DNA of 64,000 nucleotides, taken from the NCBI RefSeq assembly GCF_020781975.1, contig NZ_JAJGNI010000006.1, positions 1 through 64,000 on the forward strand. The letters are read 5' to 3'. This document shows, in pieces, positions 9,118 to 17,388 of this stretch. Position numbers and translations under genes: made by a program. The DNA comes from Microbacterium schleiferi. GTDB lineage: Bacteria; Actinomycetota; Actinomycetes; Actinomycetales; Microbacteriaceae. The notes below the pieces were generated by a model that did no database searches, was not told the origin of the DNA, and saw only the letters and a list, made by a program, of their open reading frames with translations. Numbering within the stretch: position 1 is the stretch's first letter; each line of letters begins with the position of its first letter.

Positions 9118-9762
9118 ATGGCACGCAAGGACGACGAAGAGCCCACACCTTCGGAGAAGGACTCCGGAGTCGGACCTGACGGCGCCCCTGACAGCGCGAG
9201 CGCTGACAACGGTGACGCGGCAGCGTCGGAGGACACCTCCTCCGACGCTGCCGGTGCCGATCAGGATGACCTCACGGTGGACGCCATTCTCGGGGCTGCG
9301 CAGTCGGCTGACGCCGCTGCGGCCGAGGATGTCGTGCTCGCCGACCTCGAGTCGGCGCTGTTGACCGACCTCAAGCGCCTTCAGGCGGAGTACGCCAACT
9401 ACCGCCGCCGCACGGAGGAGCAGCGGGAGATCGAGATCGAACGCGCGAAAGGGGCTGTCGCGAAGGGCTTCATCCCCGTGCTCGACGACCTCGACCGGGC
9501 CGAGAAACACGGCGACCTCGAAGAGGGCTCTCCCTTCGCAGCGATCGCAGAGAAGATCCGCTCGGTCGCCGAGCGGCTCGGTGTCACCTCGTACGGCGAA
9601 GCCGGCGAGGTCTTCGATCCGCAGCAGCACGAGGCGATCTTCCAGCAGCCCACTCCCGGGGCTACCGAGACCACGATCTTGGAGGTCGTGGAAGTCGGCT
9701 ATCGGCTCGGATCGATCGAGCTTCGCCCCGCGAAGGTCGTCGTCGCGGTGCCCGCTGAGTAG
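9118..9762 (+). CDS. grpE: Nucleotide exchange factor GrpE
   Basis: 214 aa. The first 80 residues are acidic and low-complexity (many Asp, Ala, Ser, Glu). Then comes the dimerising coiled coil with LQAEYANYRRRTEEQREIE and the C-terminal beta domain with GEVFDPQQHEAIFQQ and VVEVGYRLGSIELRPAKVVV. It releases ADP from DnaK. It lies 12 bases after dnaK and 15 before dnaJ, in one operon. Confidence 0.97.
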   Translation: MARKDDEEPTPSEKDSGVGPDGAPDSASADNGDAAASEDTSSDAAGADQDDLTVDAILGAAQSADAAAAEDVVLADLESALLTDLKRLQAEYANYRRRTEEQREIEIERAKGAVAKGFIPVLDDLDRAEKHGDLEEGSPFAAIAEKIRSVAERLGVTSYGEAGEVFDPQQHEAIFQQPTPGATETTILEVVEVGYRLGSIELRPAKVVVAVPAE

Positions 9763-9777
9763 CACGGAGGACAATCG

Positions 9778-10770
9778 ATGGCCAGTCAAGACTGGTTCGA
9801 CAAGGACTTCTACAAGGTCCTCGGCGTCTCGAAGGAGGTGTCCGCGGCAGACCTGAAGAAGACGTACCGGAAGCTCGCCCGCCAGTACCACCCCGACTCC
9901 AACGCCGGCGATGCGAAGGCCGAAGCACGGTTCAAGGAGATCAGCGAGGCGTACGCCGTGCTCTCCGACCCCGAGCAGCGCGAGGAGTACGACCAGATCC
10001 GCGCGATGGGATCGGGCGCACGCTTCACGGCGGGCGGTCAGGGCGCGGGCGGATTCGAGGACGTCTTCAGCCGGTTCGGTCAGAGCCGCGGGGGCTACAG
10101 CTACGAGAGCGCTGACTTCGATGACATCTTCTCGATGTTCGGGCAGGGCGGTGGCAGCTCGTTCGGCTCGGGACGGTTCGGGCAGGCATCCGGCGGTTTC
10201 CGCGGCTACGGCGGGCCCACCCGTGGCGCCGACGTCACCGCCCGCGCGACGATCGACTTCGTGACCGCGACCAAGGGTGAGACCATCACCCTGCAGTCCG
10301 AAGACGGTCAGCCGTTCAAGGTGAAGATCCCTGCGGGTGTCGCCGACGGGCAGAAGATCAGGCTGCGCGGTCGTGGTCGGCCCTCGCCTGATGGCGGTGA
10401 GAGCGGCGATATCGTCGTGCAGGTGACGGTGCGGCCGCACCCGGTCTTCACCCGAGAAGGGCTGAACCTCCGCGTGGTCGTTCCCGTGAAGTACACCGAG
10501 GCCGTGTTCGGCGCGACTATCGAGGTCCCCACCCTCGGCGGCGACCCCGTGAAGCTGCGCGTTGCCCCCGGCACGCCGTCGGGGCGCGTACTGCGCGTGA
10601 AGGGACGTGGCGTGCAGACCCGGAAGGGCACCGGTGACCTGCTCGCCGAGGTCCAGATCGCCGTCCCCACCCACGTCGACGGCGCCGCACGGGAAGCGCT
10701 CGAGAAGTACCGCGAGGCCGAACCGAAAGAGAACCCGCGCGCCGAACTGCTGGCCCGCGCGGCAACCTGA
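9778..10770 (+). CDS. dnaJ: DnaJ-type co-chaperone lacking the zinc-finger domain
   Basis: 330 aa. J-domain at residues 10-75 with the HPD motif (38-40). A Gly/Phe/Ser-rich linker runs from about 80 to 145. Two C-terminal substrate-binding beta domains follow (ARATIDFVTATKGETITLQ and later). The four CxxCxGxG zinc repeats of classical DnaJ are absent, so this is a type II J-protein (CbpA-like), shorter than the usual 370-390 aa. It stimulates DnaK ATPase. GGAGG precedes ATG 9778. Confidence 0.95.
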   Translation: MASQDWFDKDFYKVLGVSKEVSAADLKKTYRKLARQYHPDSNAGDAKAEARFKEISEAYAVLSDPEQREEYDQIRAMGSGARFTAGGQGAGGFEDVFSRFGQSRGGYSYESADFDDIFSMFGQGGGSSFGSGRFGQASGGFRGYGGPTRGADVTARATIDFVTATKGETITLQSEDGQPFKVKIPAGVADGQKIRLRGRGRPSPDGGESGDIVVQVTVRPHPVFTREGLNLRVVVPVKYTEAVFGATIEVPTLGGDPVKLRVAPGTPSGRVLRVKGRGVQTRKGTGDLLAEVQIAVPTHVDGAAREALEKYREAEPKENPRAELLARAAT

Positions 10771-10790
10771 CCCCCATCGAGGACACACGG

Positions 10791-11255
10791 ATGGCTGAAC
10801 ACGAGATCGACGACGAGGCCCCGATCCTGGCGATCGCGGCAGCGGCCGAACTCACCGGCATGCATCCGCAGACCCTCCGGCAGTACGACCGCCTCGGTCT
10901 CGTCGTTCCGGCGCGTACACACGGCGGTTCGCGCCGGTACTCGCTGCGCCACGTCGAGCAGCTGCGAGAGATCGCCCGGCTCTCGGGTGAGGGAATGAGC
11001 CTGCCGGGGATCGCGCGCATCATCGAGTTGGAGAACCGCGTGCGCGAGCTGCACACCCGGGTGCGCGACCTCGAGGCGCGCGTCGAAGCGGAGCTCGCCA
11101 GTAGGCCGGGCGCTCGGGTGTTCGCGGCGGGATCGAGCGGATCGGTCATCACCCTCCGACGTGGACGCCGCGTCCGTCGCGCCACGGAGATCGTGCTGTG
11201 GCGCCCGCGCCACGCGCTGCCACCGGCATCCGACACCCCGGCCGGCGACGACTGA
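10791..11255 (+). CDS. hspR: Heat-shock repressor HspR (MerR family)
   Basis: 154 aa. MerR-type winged helix at residues 12-80 with AAAELTGMHPQTLRQYDRLG and GGSRRYSLRHVEQLREIARL, then a short coiled coil (IIELENRVRELHTRVRDLEARVEAEL). The Arg-rich C-terminus is not conserved. HspR binds HAIR repeats and represses dnaK and clpB, with DnaK as co-repressor in related species. Both expected HAIR sites are in this window (7137-7157, 23134-23154). GAGG precedes ATG 10791. Confidence 0.95.
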   Translation: MAEHEIDDEAPILAIAAAAELTGMHPQTLRQYDRLGLVVPARTHGGSRRYSLRHVEQLREIARLSGEGMSLPGIARIIELENRVRELHTRVRDLEARVEAELASRPGARVFAAGSSGSVITLRRGRRVRRATEIVLWRPRHALPPASDTPAGDD

Positions 11256-11288
11256 GTCGCGGTGCGGTCGCTGCGCTACTCTCATGCC

Positions 11289-12383
11289 GTGACAGCGACA
11301 CCATCACCTGAGACGCCCGCGGCGCAGGCCGACACGCGCCGCGCTCACCGCATCGTCGTCGCCGAGGATTCCGGGTCCGACCACGAGCGAGCTCTCGAGT
11401 CGCTCAGTCTAGGCGTCGGAGCCGTCGCGTTCGTCGTTGTCGCGTTGGTTGCGTTGGCCGTCTTCCGGTTTCAGAGCGCGCCGATATCCGGCCCGGGTTC
11501 GGTGGGCCAGTTCTCCGCGATCGTCTCGGGGGTCGCGGGAATCCTCGCCTTCGCGGCGGGCAGGTATGTCCTCCACGCCCGCCAGTCCGGCGCTCGCCGC
11601 CTCGGGGTGCTCGACTATCTGGATGCCGGGGCGCTTGCCTTCGCCCACGGCATCATCGCGCTGCTGTCGTGGACGCTGCTCGCGGTGATTCTTGAGGACG
11701 CCTTCATCGGCGCGGAAGTGTATGCGTTGCCGCTGCTCGCCCTGTCGGCTGCCGCGGCCTCGGTGACCGCGTACCTGGTCTTCTACTCGGCCACGCATAT
11801 GGATCTGTCGCTGCTCGCCCTGATTCTCGCGGTGTTCCTCATCGAGGGAGTGCTGGCGGCGATGCTGACGGCCAGCGACCCGTACTGGTGGAGAGACAAC
11901 CTTTCCGCGCTGGGAATGACGAACGACCTGTCGGCGATGACGTTCAACCTCACGCTCATCGTGGCGGGCTTCATCGTCACGACACTTGCGCGGTACGCGA
12001 CCCGTGGCATCCCGACCTCGCACGCTCACGGCATCCGGTGGGTGCGGCTGTGCCTCATCCTGGTCGGGGTCTTCCTCGCCTTTGTCGGGGTCTTTCCGGT
12101 CAACGAGTTCTTCTTCATCCACACCGCGTTCGCCTCGGGCATGGCTGTCGTGTTCGGCGTGCTCGTGATCCGCCTTCCCGCCTGGATCCCCGGAATTCCT
12201 CGCCCGTTCGTCGCGCTCGGCTGGCTTTTCATCGCCGCGATCGTCGTGCTCGCGGTGTTCTTCGTGGTCCGCTACTACACCCTGACCGCGGTCGAACTGG
12301 TCGCGGGCATCCTCGTGTTCACGTGGATCATCCTCTTCATCCGCAACGCGGCAGCCTTGGAGACCGACATCAACGCGACGTGA
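11289..12383 (+). CDS. DUF998-like multi-pass membrane protein
   Basis: About 364 aa. A polar 45-residue N-terminus is followed by eight or so hydrophobic segments, including VGAVAFVVVALVALAVF and, towards the end, WLFIAAIVVLAVFFVVRYY. The pattern and motifs such as GVFPVNEFFFIHTAFA resemble DUF998 proteins of unknown role. I place the start at GTG 11289, 7 positions after a TACTCT box (11277-11282), a leaderless pattern; GTG 11262 lies above that box. The 3' end overlaps the opposing ClC gene by 14 bp. Confidence 0.8.
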   Translation: MTATPSPETPAAQADTRRAHRIVVAEDSGSDHERALESLSLGVGAVAFVVVALVALAVFRFQSAPISGPGSVGQFSAIVSGVAGILAFAAGRYVLHARQSGARRLGVLDYLDAGALAFAHGIIALLSWTLLAVILEDAFIGAEVYALPLLALSAAAASVTAYLVFYSATHMDLSLLALILAVFLIEGVLAAMLTASDPYWWRDNLSALGMTNDLSAMTFNLTLIVAGFIVTTLARYATRGIPTSHAHGIRWVRLCLILVGVFLAFVGVFPVNEFFFIHTAFASGMAVVFGVLVIRLPAWIPGIPRPFVALGWLFIAAIVVLAVFFVVRYYTLTAVELVAGILVFTWIILFIRNAAALETDINAT

Positions 12384-13653
12384 CAAGAGGCGCCGGGTGA
12401 TCCTCGATGATCATCTCCGGTGCCCGCGCAACGACCAGCCAGGTCGGCAGGATCGCCACGCACATGATCGCGAGGATGCCGATGTCGCCGACCATCGCGA
12501 CGGCGACGAACAGGGCGATCCAGCCGTCGCGGGCGATGGCAAGCGTGAACCCAAGCACCCCGCTGGCGATCGCGAGGCCGAATGGGATCGACGGCACGAG
12601 GGTATGGGCCAGCATCCCGAACGCGACGCCGAGAAAGATCGCCGGGAACACGCGACCACCGCGGAACCCGAAGGATGCGGCCACCACGAGTGCCGCAAGC
12701 TTGATCCCGACGACGGCGAGGAGCCCTGCCCAGCCGATCGTGCCGTCCAGCGCGATGAGTTGAGCGCTCTGCTCCAGGCCCTTGAAGAGGGTCAAGGGGC
12801 CACCGAGGGCGCCGAGCCCGCCGAGGAGCAGGCCCCCGGCGATGCTCAGAAGCAGCGGGTTCGGCATCCGTCGGCGCAGGAACGGATGTAGGGCCTTGAA
12901 CGCAATGATCCCGACGAGCGCCACCGCGGCCCCGACTGCGGCGATGACGGATGCCGAGACCAGGTCGATGGCCTGTGGATCGGTGTACGGAGCGATGTTG
13001 GCGACGGCGCCCAGCCCGCCGCCGAGGACGAGAGAGGTGACTGTGCCGGTCGCGGCGGCGACGAGGGGAAGGAAGAGCTTGTCCCACAGCGCTCCTCCGC
13101 CGGAGGCGAGGGCGCCGGTGAAGACGAGCGCAGCTGCCACGGGAGTCCCGAACAGAGCGCCGATCGTGCCGGCAGCAGTCAGGATCACGACCAGCTGAGC
13201 AGGGATCGCGGGCCACAGGCGTGAGACGATCCACACCGCCAGGGCCGTGTTGATCGCGATGATCGGGCTCTCGGGGCCGAGGCTTACGCCGCCGATGAGC
13301 GTGAGCAGGATGACGACGATGATGCTCGGCACCGCACGGACCGGCTGCGGCGGTGCGATGAGCTCGACGGTCGCGGAGTCCTGGCCGCCGTGGCCCGGCA
13401 TCTTCCAGACGACAAGCCCCACGAGGAATCCGGTGAGGGCTAGAACGCCGAAGATCCACCAGGGTGAGTCGCCGGTCGCGCCCAGAGACTCCGGCAGCGC
13501 CTCCCACACCCAGTGCACCCCAAGGTGCGCGACTTCATCGAGCGCCCACAGCATGACTCCCGACAGGATGCCGATGAGTGCGGCGGGGATCGACAGGGCT
13601 ACGAGCGTGCGCGAGCTGGAAGCGAATGCCCACGGGTTCGGGTTCGTGACCAT
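12370..13653 (-). CDS. ClC-family chloride channel/transporter (first copy)
   Basis: 427 aa with about 10-12 membrane segments. Selectivity-filter motifs of the ClC family are visible: SLGPESPII (GxExP, with the gating Glu) and GFRGGRVFPAIFLG (GGxFxP). It likely moves Cl- or F-, as channel or H+-coupled exchanger. ATG 13653 follows a TAGGGT box by 7 bases, a leaderless arrangement. It is divergent from the K+ channel gene 94 bases away, and a second ClC gene lies at 51.8 kb. Confidence 0.88.
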   Translation of the reverse strand: MVTNPNPWAFASSSRTLVALSIPAALIGILSGVMLWALDEVAHLGVHWVWEALPESLGATGDSPWWIFGVLALTGFLVGLVVWKMPGHGGQDSATVELIAPPQPVRAVPSIIVVILLTLIGGVSLGPESPIIAINTALAVWIVSRLWPAIPAQLVVILTAAGTIGALFGTPVAAALVFTGALASGGGALWDKLFLPLVAAATGTVTSLVLGGGLGAVANIAPYTDPQAIDLVSASVIAAVGAAVALVGIIAFKALHPFLRRRMPNPLLLSIAGGLLLGGLGALGGPLTLFKGLEQSAQLIALDGTIGWAGLLAVVGIKLAALVVAASFGFRGGRVFPAIFLGVAFGMLAHTLVPSIPFGLAIASGVLGFTLAIARDGWIALFVAVAMVGDIGILAIMCVAILPTWLVVARAPEMIIEDHPAPLVTSR

Positions 13654-13747
13654 GCGGCTCACCCTAGTGCGAGGGAATGCTGCGCGATGCTTGGACTCTC
13701 GGCGAGCGCTCGCAGAGGTGGTTGTTCAGTTCAGTACGCTCGGCGAC

Positions 13748-14500
13748 ATGACCGAACAGCGTTGGCAGCGCATCACGTACTGGCCGCTGGTCATCGCCTC
13801 GCTCGCATTTCTCGTCGCGTACTCATGGCAGGTGATCGCGAACCTGCAGGGCGCGGAGTACGTCGTCATGCGCACAGTCATGGCTCTGACATGGGTGATC
13901 TTCGCTGTCGACTACCTCGTGCGGCTCGCGCTCGCCCCGCGGAAGGCTCCGTGGTTTCGTGGCCACCTGTTCGATCTCACAGTCGTAGTGCTGCCGGTGC
14001 TCAGACCACTCCGGCTGATCCAGGCGATGACCGAGATCCAGAAGATGTCCAAGGGTGACGCACTTCGCACGCAGGCCTCCATCCTCGCCGGCGGCACCGT
14101 CCTGATTCTGATCTGGATCTGTTCTCTGGGCGTCCTGGATGTCGAGAGGGCCGCGCCGGGGGCGAACATCCTGAACATCGGGGACGCGATCTGGTGGGCC
14201 TTCGTTACCGTGACGACTGTCGGTTACGGTGATTTCTACCCCGTAACCGTGGCGGGCCGCGTCATCGCCGTCGTATTGATGACAGTCGGTATCGGAGTCG
14301 TCGGAGTGGTGACGGCGACCACCGCATCGTGGTTCGTCGAACGTGCCGCTGCCGTCGGAGGCAACGACGATCAAGAGACAGCCACTCGGGGCCAGATCCG
14401 CGCCCTCTCGCGACAGCTCGAGGCGGCGGTGAAGGGTCTTCCGGCAGACGTTGAAAAAGTCATCCCCGGCCACAAGCACACCGAACCGCCGAAGGCGTGA
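13748..14500 (+). CDS. Potassium channel family protein (voltage-gated-like, 6 TM)
   Basis: 250 aa. Four N-terminal hydrophobic segments, then the pore: WWAFVTVTTVGYGDFYPVT carries the TVGYGD K+ selectivity filter. S4-like segment YLVRLALAPRKAPWFRGHLFD has few regularly spaced charges, so voltage sensing is uncertain. The C-terminal helix is cytosolic (QIRALSRQLEAAVKGL). ATG 13748 lies 7 bases after TACGCT (13735-13740), leaderless. It faces away from the ClC gene, so an anion and a cation channel share one intergenic region. Confidence 0.92.
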   Translation: MTEQRWQRITYWPLVIASLAFLVAYSWQVIANLQGAEYVVMRTVMALTWVIFAVDYLVRLALAPRKAPWFRGHLFDLTVVVLPVLRPLRLIQAMTEIQKMSKGDALRTQASILAGGTVLILIWICSLGVLDVERAAPGANILNIGDAIWWAFVTVTTVGYGDFYPVTVAGRVIAVVLMTVGIGVVGVVTATTASWFVERAAAVGGNDDQETATRGQIRALSRQLEAAVKGLPADVEKVIPGHKHTEPPKA

Positions 14501-14544
14501 TCGCCAACAACCGATGCTCGAAGGCCCCGCGGTAGCCTGGCGCG

Positions 14545-15717
14545 GTGAGTTCCGCTCAGCCGTCTCCCGCGCCGCCCGCGCTGTCACCCATGCTCCGGGT
14601 GCTGGTGGGCCTCGCCGCGACGGTGATTGTCTTGGTCGGCCTCTCGTGGGCGCGCGAAATCGTCGGTCCGCTCGTACTCGCAGCCGTGATCGTGATCATC
14701 TGCCACCCACTGCACGGCGTGCTGCGCAGACGCGGATGGCCCCTGTGGACTGCCACCACGGCTGTCATCGTGCTTGCCTACGTCATCCTTACGGCGATGG
14801 CACTGCTCCTGTGGTTCGCCGGAAGCCAGTTCGCGCGTCTGGTCGTCGAGTATCTCGGGCAGTTGCAGGCAACGGTGACCGACATCGAGCAGTGGCTGGC
14901 CTCGATGGGCTGGGATCAGCGTGCCGCCGACACCGTGTCGTCCTTCCTTGAACCGACGAGGCTGCTGAGCGTCGCGACGTCGGTGTCGGGAATGGTCGTC
15001 GGAGTCGCGCTCGGTCTGTTCTTCGTGCTCGCCTACGTGATCTTCATGGCAGCCGACGCAGCTCGCTATCGGCGGCTGGGCGCGGTGTTCCAAGACTCCG
15101 TCACCGACACGCTTGCACGCATCCGCGCGTTCAATATCGGGACGCGGCGTTACTACATCGTCAACGCCATCTTCGGAGCGATCGTCGCAGTCATCGACGG
15201 GATAGCGCTCGCGGCCATCGGCGTGCCAGCTCCCGTAGTGTGGGCGATTCTCGCTTTCGTCACCAACTTCGTACCCAACATCGGGTTCGTCCTCGGACTC
15301 ATCCCGCCGGCCGTGCTCGCCCTTGTCGTCGGGGGTTGGCCCCTGCTTCTGGCGGTGATCGCGATCTACAGCGTTGTCAACGTGGTGCTGCAGGTTCTCA
15401 TCCAGCCGAAGTTCGTCGCTGACGCGGTGAGCCTCAGCCTCACGCTGAGTTTCTTCTCCGTCATCTTCTGGACGTTCATCATCGGGCCGCTCGGCGCGAT
15501 CCTCTCCATCCCGTTGACGCTCTTGGTGCGCGCACTGATTCTCGAAGCCGATCCGAATGCCCAGGTTCTCCGGTGGTTGAGCGGTGATCGGGATGCGGCG
15601 CCAGAGAGCGCAGTCGGGCGAGATCGTCACGAAGACGAGCCCCCGGCCGCAGACAGCTCGACAGACGAAGGGTCGCCGGTCGAGCCCTCAGACCCGCCCA
15701 GCGACCCCTCGGACTGA
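14545..15717 (+). CDS. AI-2E family transporter (TqsA/PerM-like membrane protein)
   Basis: 390 aa. N-terminal hydrophobic pair, a large central soluble segment (about 90-160: FARLVVEYLGQLQATVTDI), then several C-terminal membrane segments including VWAILAFVTNFVPNIGFVLG and LGAILSIPLTLLVRALI, typical of the family. The Pro/Asp/Ser-rich tail is variable. Family members include autoinducer-2 exporters and Na+/H+ antiporters; the name does not prove AI-2 transport here. GTG 14545 follows TAGCCT (14533-14538) by 6 bases. Confidence 0.9.
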   Translation: MSSAQPSPAPPALSPMLRVLVGLAATVIVLVGLSWAREIVGPLVLAAVIVIICHPLHGVLRRRGWPLWTATTAVIVLAYVILTAMALLLWFAGSQFARLVVEYLGQLQATVTDIEQWLASMGWDQRAADTVSSFLEPTRLLSVATSVSGMVVGVALGLFFVLAYVIFMAADAARYRRLGAVFQDSVTDTLARIRAFNIGTRRYYIVNAIFGAIVAVIDGIALAAIGVPAPVVWAILAFVTNFVPNIGFVLGLIPPAVLALVVGGWPLLLAVIAIYSVVNVVLQVLIQPKFVADAVSLSLTLSFFSVIFWTFIIGPLGAILSIPLTLLVRALILEADPNAQVLRWLSGDRDAAPESAVGRDRHEDEPPAADSSTDEGSPVEPSDPPSDPSD

Positions 15718-15719
15718 GT

Positions 15720-16061
15720 TCAGGCGAGGAGCTTGGCCTTCGCCGCGGCGAACTCCTCGTCGGTGAGGACGCCGGCATCCTTGAGCGCAGCGAGCTTCTG
15801 AAGTTCGGCAACGACATCCACCGCGGGAGCCGCTGCCGGTGCGGGGGCTGCAGCCTGCTGCGCGGCGACGGCCTGCTGTGCCGCCTGCTGCATCGCCGCT
15901 TGCTGTTGCGCTGCCTCGTACTGTTCCTGCTCATACTGAGACTGTGCTTTGCGCTGCCTGTTGCCCGCCATCGCGCCCGAGACGGCGCTAGCTGTGCCGG
16001 CCACGACGGCGGTACGTGCGGCGAGGCCGATGAGGCCGGGTCGGCCGACTCGTCTAATCAT
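15720..16061 (-). CDS. SHOCT-domain protein
   Basis: 113 aa. A short N-terminal hydrophobic stretch (GLIGLAARTAVVAGTASAVSG) precedes a Gln/Ala-rich linker of about 45 residues. The C-terminal 28 residues form a SHOCT domain: LQKLAALKDAGVLTDEEFAA followed by AKAKLLA. SHOCT domains are small oligomerisation modules. It starts at ATG 16061 after AGGAG. The DUF6325-type gene 19 bases upstream is probably in the same operon; these two often occur together in actinobacteria (recalled, not checked). Confidence 0.88.
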   Translation of the reverse strand: MIRRVGRPGLIGLAARTAVVAGTASAVSGAMAGNRQRKAQSQYEQEQYEAAQQQAAMQQAAQQAVAAQQAAAPAPAAAPAVDVVAELQKLAALKDAGVLTDEEFAAAKAKLLA

Positions 16062-16079
16062 GTCGATCTCCTGTTTCTC

Positions 16080-16508
16080 TCAGGCCTCTTCGGCCAGGTC
16101 CATGACGGCGTTGACGATGGGTGCAGGGATGCGCTCGGCGCTCAGGACCACTCCACCCGACGACGCGAGCTTGTCGGCGAGCCGGCGCGCGTAGACGAGT
16201 TCGAGGGCGACGATCGCCGCCGAGGTGCCCGGCTCGACGAGCTCGACAAGCTCCGCGATGTCTTCCTCACCGGTGATCCCGATCTCTGCGAAGTCGATAC
16301 CACCGAAGCCGTACTCCTCGGTTTGCTCTTCGATCTCAATGACCTCCACCTCGCCTGATTCCGACTTCGACACGATCACTAAGTCGAGGAGACGAACGAG
16401 GCCGCCCTCAACGAGCTCGGCCAAGGCGGCTGCGGTATCGGGGCTCGGGCGATCGCCCTCGAAGCCGACGAGGTAGAGCTCGACCGGTCCGTAGCGGAAC
16501 TCAGCCAT
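16080..16508 (-). CDS. DUF6325-type protein of unknown function
   Basis: 142 aa, soluble and acidic. It opens with FRYGPVELYLVGFEGDRPSP, contains GGLVRLLDLVIVSKSESGEV, and ends with an Ala/Glu-rich helix (IPAPIVNAVMDLAEEA). This matches the DUF6325/DUF1269-like group as I remember it; no enzymatic motif is visible. AAAGGA precedes ATG 16508. Co-directional with the SHOCT gene and the GAP-family gene upstream. Confidence 0.8.
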   Translation of the reverse strand: MAEFRYGPVELYLVGFEGDRPSPDTAAALAELVEGGLVRLLDLVIVSKSESGEVEVIEIEEQTEEYGFGGIDFAEIGITGEEDIAELVELVEPGTSAAIVALELVYARRLADKLASSGGVVLSAERIPAPIVNAVMDLAEEA

Positions 16509-16548
16509 GGTGGATCCTTTCGGGTTGATGACAGGGATGCAGGAGAAG

Positions 16549-17223
16549 TCAGAAGTACGCGAGTCCCTTGGCGATGACCACGACGCCGAGGATCAAGAGC
16601 ACCACCCCCATGATGACGGCGTTCTCGCGTTCCAGCCAGGACCTGAGTGAGTCAAGCGGTCGGCGGAGGCGGTCGCGGGCCACAAGGAATCCGACGACGG
16701 GGACAACGATCGTCGAGGCCGCCAGGAGCACGTACACCGCGATCGCGCCCACGGCGTTGCCGACTGCCAGGTTCGAGGTGCCGATCACGACACCCGCAGC
16801 CGCACCCAGGACCAGGTTCTTCGGGTTCGCAGCGGCCAGCAGGATGCCGAGGCCGAGAGCGTCCCAGAACCCGAGTCGACCGATCCCCTGCATCCAGCGT
16901 GGAAGCTCCGGCGGCCGCCCGTGCGACCTCGCCTGCGACCGGAACTGATGAGCGGAGAGGCCAATGAGCGTGACACCGAGAAGGAGATGGATCCCGCCCT
17001 GTACGGGGCGAACGCCTCCCACGACAGGCGTCGAGATCACCGCAGCGCAGAGTAGGAAGACGATGACCGCGGTGAGGATGCCCAGAATCCACCCCGCGGC
17101 AAACCCGACTGAAGATGCTCGCGCCCGGGGTGAGAGCAGCAAGAGAATCGTCGCGATGATCGGGATCGGGCTGAGAGCGATGCCGAGTGCGAGAGGAAGC
17201 ACCGCGCTGATCGCGTTGCCCAT
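16549..17223 (-). CDS. GAP (Sap-like) family integral membrane protein
   Basis: 224 aa with six likely membrane segments. The N-terminus AISAVLPLALGIALSPIPII and later FWDALGLGILLAAANPKNLV resemble the GAP/Sap family; mycobacterial relatives take part in surface glycolipid export. Substrate unknown here. Start ATG 17223 has AGGAGG upstream and removes a 12-residue non-conserved extension. Heads the three-gene minus-strand group with the DUF6325 and SHOCT genes. Confidence 0.85.
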   Translation of the reverse strand: MGNAISAVLPLALGIALSPIPIIATILLLLSPRARASSVGFAAGWILGILTAVIVFLLCAAVISTPVVGGVRPVQGGIHLLLGVTLIGLSAHQFRSQARSHGRPPELPRWMQGIGRLGFWDALGLGILLAAANPKNLVLGAAAGVVIGTSNLAVGNAVGAIAVYVLLAASTIVVPVVGFLVARDRLRRPLDSLRSWLERENAVIMGVVLLILGVVVIAKGLAYF

Positions 17224-17388
17224 GTCGAACCTCCTGCGAGATGTTCCCGGCTCCATCATCGTCCATACGACACGCGCTCCCTCGCCGGAGCACCCGGGAG
17301 CGCCTCCCGGGACAGCTCGGGTCGCTCAGGTACAGTTGTGTCGCCGCATCCCGCGGTGCGACCGCCGTTCAGCAAAGGCAGCCCCTCT

